Origin: Candidatus Magasanikiibacteriota bacterium
GTDB lineage: Bacteria > Patescibacteriota > Patescibacteriia > Magasanikbacterales > UBA922
NCBI GenBank assembly: GCA_002716765.1
Contig: PBBY01000011.1
Coordinates: 1-34,483, forward strand
Length of the DNA stretch: 34,483 bases
Reading direction: 5' to 3'
The position numbers were made by a program, and so were the translations under genes. Below are positions 31,732 through 34,483 of this stretch, piece after piece; positions within the stretch are counted from its first letter, which is position 1; each line of letters begins with the position of its first letter. Under the pieces are notes generated by a model. That model was not told the origin of the DNA, did not search any database, and saw only the letters and a list, made by a program, of their open reading frames with translations.

Positions 31732-31821
31732 GAGCGAAACTCCTATAGTTTTGGGGTTTGGCTGTAAAGAGCCGAAAAATGTTACGGTGCAAATCATTAT
31801 GCACACAAAAAGTAACCTCGT

Positions 31822-31850
31822 ATACTACCATTTTTTTGGTATTCTGTCAA
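31822..31850 (-). promoter_or_regulatory. Promoter of the 707-aa protein gene
   Basis: TTGACA (31850-31845) and TAGTAT (31827-31822) are 17 bases apart on the minus strand. The leader to the ATG at 31731 is about 85 bases. Confidence 0.8.
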
Positions 31851-31875
31851 GTATACAGCGTTCTAATATATTCGC

Positions 31876-31904
31876 TTGACAAATACTTGGTTTTGTGTTA
31901 TTGT
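31876..31904 (+). promoter_or_regulatory. Promoter of the zinc-finger/PKD protein gene
   Basis: TTGACA (31876-31881) and TATTGT (31899-31904) are 17 bases apart, with TGT before the -10. The TTG start of the long ORF in the track is this -35 box itself. Confidence 0.75.
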
Positions 31905-31981
31905 AATACGTTACTTATTTGACTTCAACACACAGAAAAAAAGAAGCGTATGTTCATGCTTTTCCAGAGGAAAGTGTGCAC

Positions 31982-32152
31982 ATGTCCTTCTTTTGTTGGG
32001 CAGCTGTCTTTGTTCTTTACAATCAAGAACACAAATCAAACAAAAACGACCAATTTGGTCAATTCTTCGTCTTAGAAAGAGAGAGAAAATTATGGCCCAA
32101 CCAACGTCAAAAATTACGACTGACAGTCTTTTCGTTAAGCCAGGTAAGGTGA
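31982..32152 (+). CDS. Candidate upstream ORF, 56 aa
   Basis: An ATG at 31982 follows GAGGAAA by eight bases, a better SD than that of the main gene. The product would begin with a hydrophobic stretch (MSFFCWAAVFVLYNQ) and continue basic and polar. It overlaps the start of the next gene by 61 bases in another frame, so translation of the two would be coupled. It could be a small protein, a regulatory uORF or chance. Confidence 0.25.
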   Translation: MSFFCWAAVFVLYNQEHKSNKNDQFGQFFVLERERKLWPNQRQKLRLTVFSLSQVR

Positions 32153-33294
32153 CCTTATCAGGTACTGATTCAACTTATGTTCACGGAACAGATGTTGTTA
32201 AGTATTCTTGTACAAAAAATCCTACTGGAAGTACTCCATTAACCTTCTCCCCAGATGACGCAAGCATTATCACACAGGTAACTTTTGTTGAGCCTGGAGA
32301 GTATAATATTGCGCTTAATTTGAAAGATACTAGTGGCACACCCTTAGAGGATACTGATAACATTACCGTCACAGTCCTGCCAAAACCTGTGGCAAATTTC
32401 ACCTTCACTTCAGAGGGTGCTAACGTCACTGAGATTGCGCAAGGCAAGAGTTTGAAGCTGACCGCTGTTGACGTGGATCATGTTGATAGTTATATGTTTT
32501 CTTGTGGCACCAATAGTTACTCAGGAAAAGATTGGACTATACCAAATGTTAATCTTAGTCCAGGATCCTATCCGTTTAAGCTTGTGGTAACGGACAAAGC
32601 TGGTCAAACGGCTGAAGTCACCAAAACCATAACGGTGGTACATAAAAACTGGGATTGCCCAATCGATACTTGTCCGACTTCTAATCCTCCTAGTTCTGGC
32701 AATTGTCATAATTGTGGCGCACCGCGATATCAACCTGCTCAACCTCAAGTTCTTCCAGCTTCACCAGCAGTAAATCCAGCAGTTCCTCAAAGCACTGGTT
32801 GGATTTGTCAGTGTGGTGTGTCTAATGCTGGTACTCAGAATACTTGTACTAGTTGTGGTACAGCTAAACCAGGCCCAACACCTGCTCAGCAGTCTACACC
32901 TCAACCGCAAGGGAGAAACGTGTCGCAACCAGAGAACACACCATATATGACTCGGGAAGAAACTTTAGAAGCGATTCAAGCCGCACAATCTAACCAAGAA
33001 ACTCAACTCTCGCAAAGTCAGAGAGATGGGGTTCCAAAGTCAAAACTCAACCCCTGGTTAGTCGGGTTTGGTCTTATCGTTTTGGTGGCTTTGGCTAGTG
33101 GCATCACCTATTATGTTGGTAAATCACCAGAGTCTGTGGCCAATACCATTAAGGGGTCTAACATAGAAAACCATAAGGGCAAAACTAAGGTACCTGAATT
33201 CAAAACACCTTTTCAGTATTGCGTAGAAATGGTGAAAGGCGAGGGAAAAACTGATTCTCAAGCTAAGACCACTTGCGAAGGTTTGTCTCTATAA
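32092..33294 (+). CDS. PKD/Ig-like domains plus two RanBP2-type zinc fingers and one membrane helix, 400 aa
   Basis: Two beta-sandwich domains of PKD/Ig type occupy about 10-97 (FVEPGEYNIALNLKDTSG) and 98-184 (LSPGSYPFKLVVTDKAGQ). Two zinc fingers follow: W187-x-C189-x4-C194-x3-N198-x6-C205-x2-C208 and W237-x-C239-x-C241-x3-N245-x6-C252-x2-C255, the spacing of RanBP2-type fingers. A Pro/Gln-rich linker, one membrane helix (321-342) and a 58-residue tail with two cysteines end the protein. No signal peptide is seen with the ATG at 32092, preferred because the longer ORF begins in the promoter. Zinc fingers suggest the N-terminal part is cytoplasmic, odd for PKD domains. The next gene starts 35 bases later. 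Confidence 0.75.
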   Translation: MAQPTSKITTDSLFVKPGKVTLSGTDSTYVHGTDVVKYSCTKNPTGSTPLTFSPDDASIITQVTFVEPGEYNIALNLKDTSGTPLEDTDNITVTVLPKPVANFTFTSEGANVTEIAQGKSLKLTAVDVDHVDSYMFSCGTNSYSGKDWTIPNVNLSPGSYPFKLVVTDKAGQTAEVTKTITVVHKNWDCPIDTCPTSNPPSSGNCHNCGAPRYQPAQPQVLPASPAVNPAVPQSTGWICQCGVSNAGTQNTCTSCGTAKPGPTPAQQSTPQPQGRNVSQPENTPYMTREETLEAIQAAQSNQETQLSQSQRDGVPKSKLNPWLVGFGLIVLVALASGITYYVGKSPESVANTIKGSNIENHKGKTKVPEFKTPFQYCVEMVKGEGKTDSQAKTTCEGLSL

Positions 33295-33329
33295 TATCAA
33301 CTCAATCAATCAACCAAAAGGAAAAAATC

Positions 33330-34220
33330 ATGGGAAAAATAATACTCCCGTTTGCTCTCATCCTCTTCACTCTAACCATTGGCGTTTCTTATGCACAGGC
33401 TGCCGAATATGTAGTGTGTCCCGACGGAACAGTTCAAGTAAAAGTGACTGTACCAAAGACCAACTGTTCTGGTGCAGCTACGCTTATAAAGCTAACTGCG
33501 GCACAGAAAATAGCAAGTAAAAGTGTTGCAAAGTGGTATCTTGAGATAAAAAAAGCACAAGGGCAGCAAAAGGCGATAATACTTCAAAGATTCTCTAACG
33601 CATTAAGTGGGTTAACCGGGTCCGTGGAAGCAGCGAAAGCTATTGCTGAAAAAGCTCAAAATCTCGCCACTCAAAACCAGCAAAAGCTTAGTCAGGTGGA
33701 AACAAAGCTCAATCGCGTGGGAATGGCAGATTGCGACCATGTGAGAGAGGATATAGCAAGGTACAAAAAGTGCCTTGCATTAGCCGATACAAAAAATAAT
33801 AGAGTTTATGAGTCTCATCAAAAGATGATGGGGCTTTATGGGATGCAGCTTAGGCAGAACCCCAATCTCTCAATGAACTTTTCCTGTAATGATGGTAAGG
33901 ATTGCGAAACAAACGTTGGTCCAACCCCAGCAAGCCCAATGCAGTTGTTGGCCAGAAGTTATCAGACACCACCACAACCCGTGGCACCAGCTGGTAGATA
34001 TTCCAAAACTCAATGGCTTGCGCCGGTTGGTTTAGGGCTTGTCGTTGGTGGAGGGTTCTGGTTAGGTCACCATCTCATGGCAGACACCGGCCGAACTCAA
34101 GTCGACTTTCAAAGAGAAAGAGTGCATTGGTCTGAGTCAGCAACGATCGGTTTAAGTGCCTTTGCCTTAACGGCTGTGGCAGGATATACCTATATGTTCA
34201 TTACAGACGACGACGACTAA
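33330..34220 (+). CDS. Unrecognised exported helical protein with C-terminal hydrophobic pair, 296 aa
   Basis: No family is recognised. A clean signal peptide (MGKIILPFALILFTLTIGVSYAQA) precedes a small cysteine-containing part (VVCPDGTVQVKVTVPKTNC), a coiled-coil region (about 55-135), a segment with more cysteines (CDHVREDIARYKKC), a Pro-rich spacer, two hydrophobic segments (LAPVGLGLVVGGGFWLGHH and ATIGLSAFALTAVAGYTYMF) and an acidic end (DDDD). I start it at 33330, where AAAAGGA lies nine bases before ATG; the ORF-track start would overlap the previous gene. It is probably co-transcribed with the zinc-finger/PKD gene and built to sit in or span the envelope. Confidence 0.75.
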   Translation: MGKIILPFALILFTLTIGVSYAQAAEYVVCPDGTVQVKVTVPKTNCSGAATLIKLTAAQKIASKSVAKWYLEIKKAQGQQKAIILQRFSNALSGLTGSVEAAKAIAEKAQNLATQNQQKLSQVETKLNRVGMADCDHVREDIARYKKCLALADTKNNRVYESHQKMMGLYGMQLRQNPNLSMNFSCNDGKDCETNVGPTPASPMQLLARSYQTPPQPVAPAGRYSKTQWLAPVGLGLVVGGGFWLGHHLMADTGRTQVDFQRERVHWSESATIGLSAFALTAVAGYTYMFITDDDD

Positions 34221-34255
34221 GTTTTCCCTATTTCAGATGTGTTCTTGATTTTTAT

Positions 34256-34281
34256 CCCCACAATTTAAGGAGGTCGTGGGG
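34256..34281 (+). promoter_or_regulatory. 3' UTR hairpin with SD sequence in the loop
   Basis: CCCCAC (34256-34261) and GTGGGG (34276-34281) form a GC-rich 6-bp stem. Its loop contains AAGGAGGT (34267-34274). The nearest ATG (34291) is 16 bases past the motif and on the far side of the stem, too far for normal initiation. Confidence 0.65.
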
Positions 34282-34321
34282 TTGTATTTATGGTCTTCAT
34301 CTTCACATGGAGGCTAGAAAT

Positions 34322-34351
34322 ATGATTATATGGTTAAACGTCGTTTCATAA
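34322..34351 (+). promoter_or_regulatory. Candidate leader peptide, 9 codons
   Basis: GGAGG lies 8 bases before an ATG that opens MIIWLNVVS and a stop. The stop lies in the first arm of a hairpin TCATAAAA/TTTTATGA (34347-34371), ahead of a new gene start at 34424. This resembles an attenuator layout, but the hairpin lacks a proper T run after it. Confidence 0.25.
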
Positions 34352-34423
34352 AAGAGATGGCTTTTTTATGAGATGAGGTTTTCTTGTCTCCTTGTTCATT
34401 AAAAAAGAGGAAAGAGAGTTTAC

Positions 34424-34483
34424 GTGAATCATAAAACTACAACAAGCAAAGGATTTGCAACAATGCATTTTTTAATTCTATTC
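34424..34483 (+). CDS. Start of a further envelope gene (partial, runs off the window)
   Basis: GTG at 34424 opens 20 codons to the window edge. GAGGAAAGAGAG lies upstream as a possible SD, as in the neighbouring accessory genes. The N-terminus is polar and basic (MNHKTTTSKGF), then hydrophobic (ATMHFLILF). The KGF followed by a hydrophobic stretch recalls type IV pilin-like leaders, although the usual Glu at position 5 is His here. The visible part is too short to assign a family. Confidence 0.45.
   Translation, partial: MNHKTTTSKGFATMHFLILF

Larger units (their letters stand above)
31732..32091. other. Control region between divergent envelope genes
   Basis: This 360-base stretch holds the two divergent TTGACA promoters and two long leaders. 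The plus-strand leader of about 180 bases has a hairpin TGTTCTT-tacaatc-AAGAACA (32011-32031), a palindrome GACCAATTTGGTC (32048-32060) and a short ORF with an SD (31982). I recognise no known riboswitch. Confidence 0.5.

Noticed and set aside
31876-32091. 72-codon in-frame extension of the zinc-finger/PKD gene
   Set aside because: Its first codon is the TTG of the TTGACA -35 box, and the extension lies in the leader. The ATG at 32092 begins the recognisable domains. An extended protein would start before the transcript does.
1-34483. Alternative genetic code (TGA read as glycine, as in some related phyla)
   Set aside because: TGA ends well-defined genes (the methyltransferase and glycosyltransferase genes), and no family alignment needs read-through of TGA.

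Overview
The window looks like a chromosomal piece of a small-genome bacterium, most plausibly a member of the Candidate Phyla Radiation (Patescibacteria). This is an inference: the DNA is AT-rich with the standard code (TGA is a stop, TGG is Trp), housekeeping genes start without Shine-Dalgarno (SD) sequences on very short leaders, RelA/SpoT is cut short, and compact core operons alternate with large unrecognised envelope proteins. No 16S rRNA gene is present to settle the lineage.

Layout. 1-378: the tail of an upstream gene, a two-way terminator and a possible 47-aa membrane protein. 379-2675: asnS and a NOL1/NOP2/Sun RNA methyltransferase. 2842-4599 (minus): an ABC exporter, divergent from aspS (4746-6515). 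6584-7324 (minus): a secreted lytic transglycosylase. 7431-11942: an operon of a GT-C glycosyltransferase resembling AftA, scpA, scpB, a D,D-carboxypeptidase and a small-multidrug-export-family protein. 11989-13746 (minus): two unrecognised envelope genes, each bordered by a copy of a 53-bp repeat. 13928-14012 (minus): tRNA-Leu(CAA). 14096-15749: parA-parB. 15772-19481 (minus): read in transcription order smpB, ssrA (tmRNA), infC, rpmI, rplT, relA/spoT. 19617-22164: a polytopic membrane protein, an HtrA-like protein that has lost its catalytic residues, and a Wzz-like protein. 22229-27768: two small proteins and a 1650-aa protein with about 95-residue degenerate repeats. 27895-34483: a run of envelope proteins of unknown function, including one that combines PKD/Ig-like domains with two RanBP2-type zinc fingers.

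Two gene classes can be told apart by eye. Core genes have weak or extended -10 promoters, ATG starts and no SD. The unrecognised envelope genes (and the lytic transglycosylase) mostly stand alone behind a perfect TTGACA-17 nt promoter, carry AAGG/GGAG-type SDs, often start at GTG or TTG, have visibly higher GC, and contain fresh in-frame tandem duplications. Perfect TTGACA-17-TATACT promoters otherwise occur only on tRNA-Leu and rpmI-rplT, so the envelope genes are probably strongly expressed. In the 27.9-34.5 kb cluster, three 3' untranslated regions carry a hairpin whose loop displays AAGGAGG, a complement of the conserved 16S rRNA 3' tail. I regard this as the most novel-looking signal in the window.

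Functionally the core supplies translation (AsnRS, AspRS, IF-3, L35, L20, tmRNA/SmpB), the stringent response, chromosome segregation (ParAB, ScpAB) and wall building or remodelling (carboxypeptidase, lytic transglycosylase, GT-C enzyme, Wzz-like protein). The accessory part seems devoted to the cell surface.
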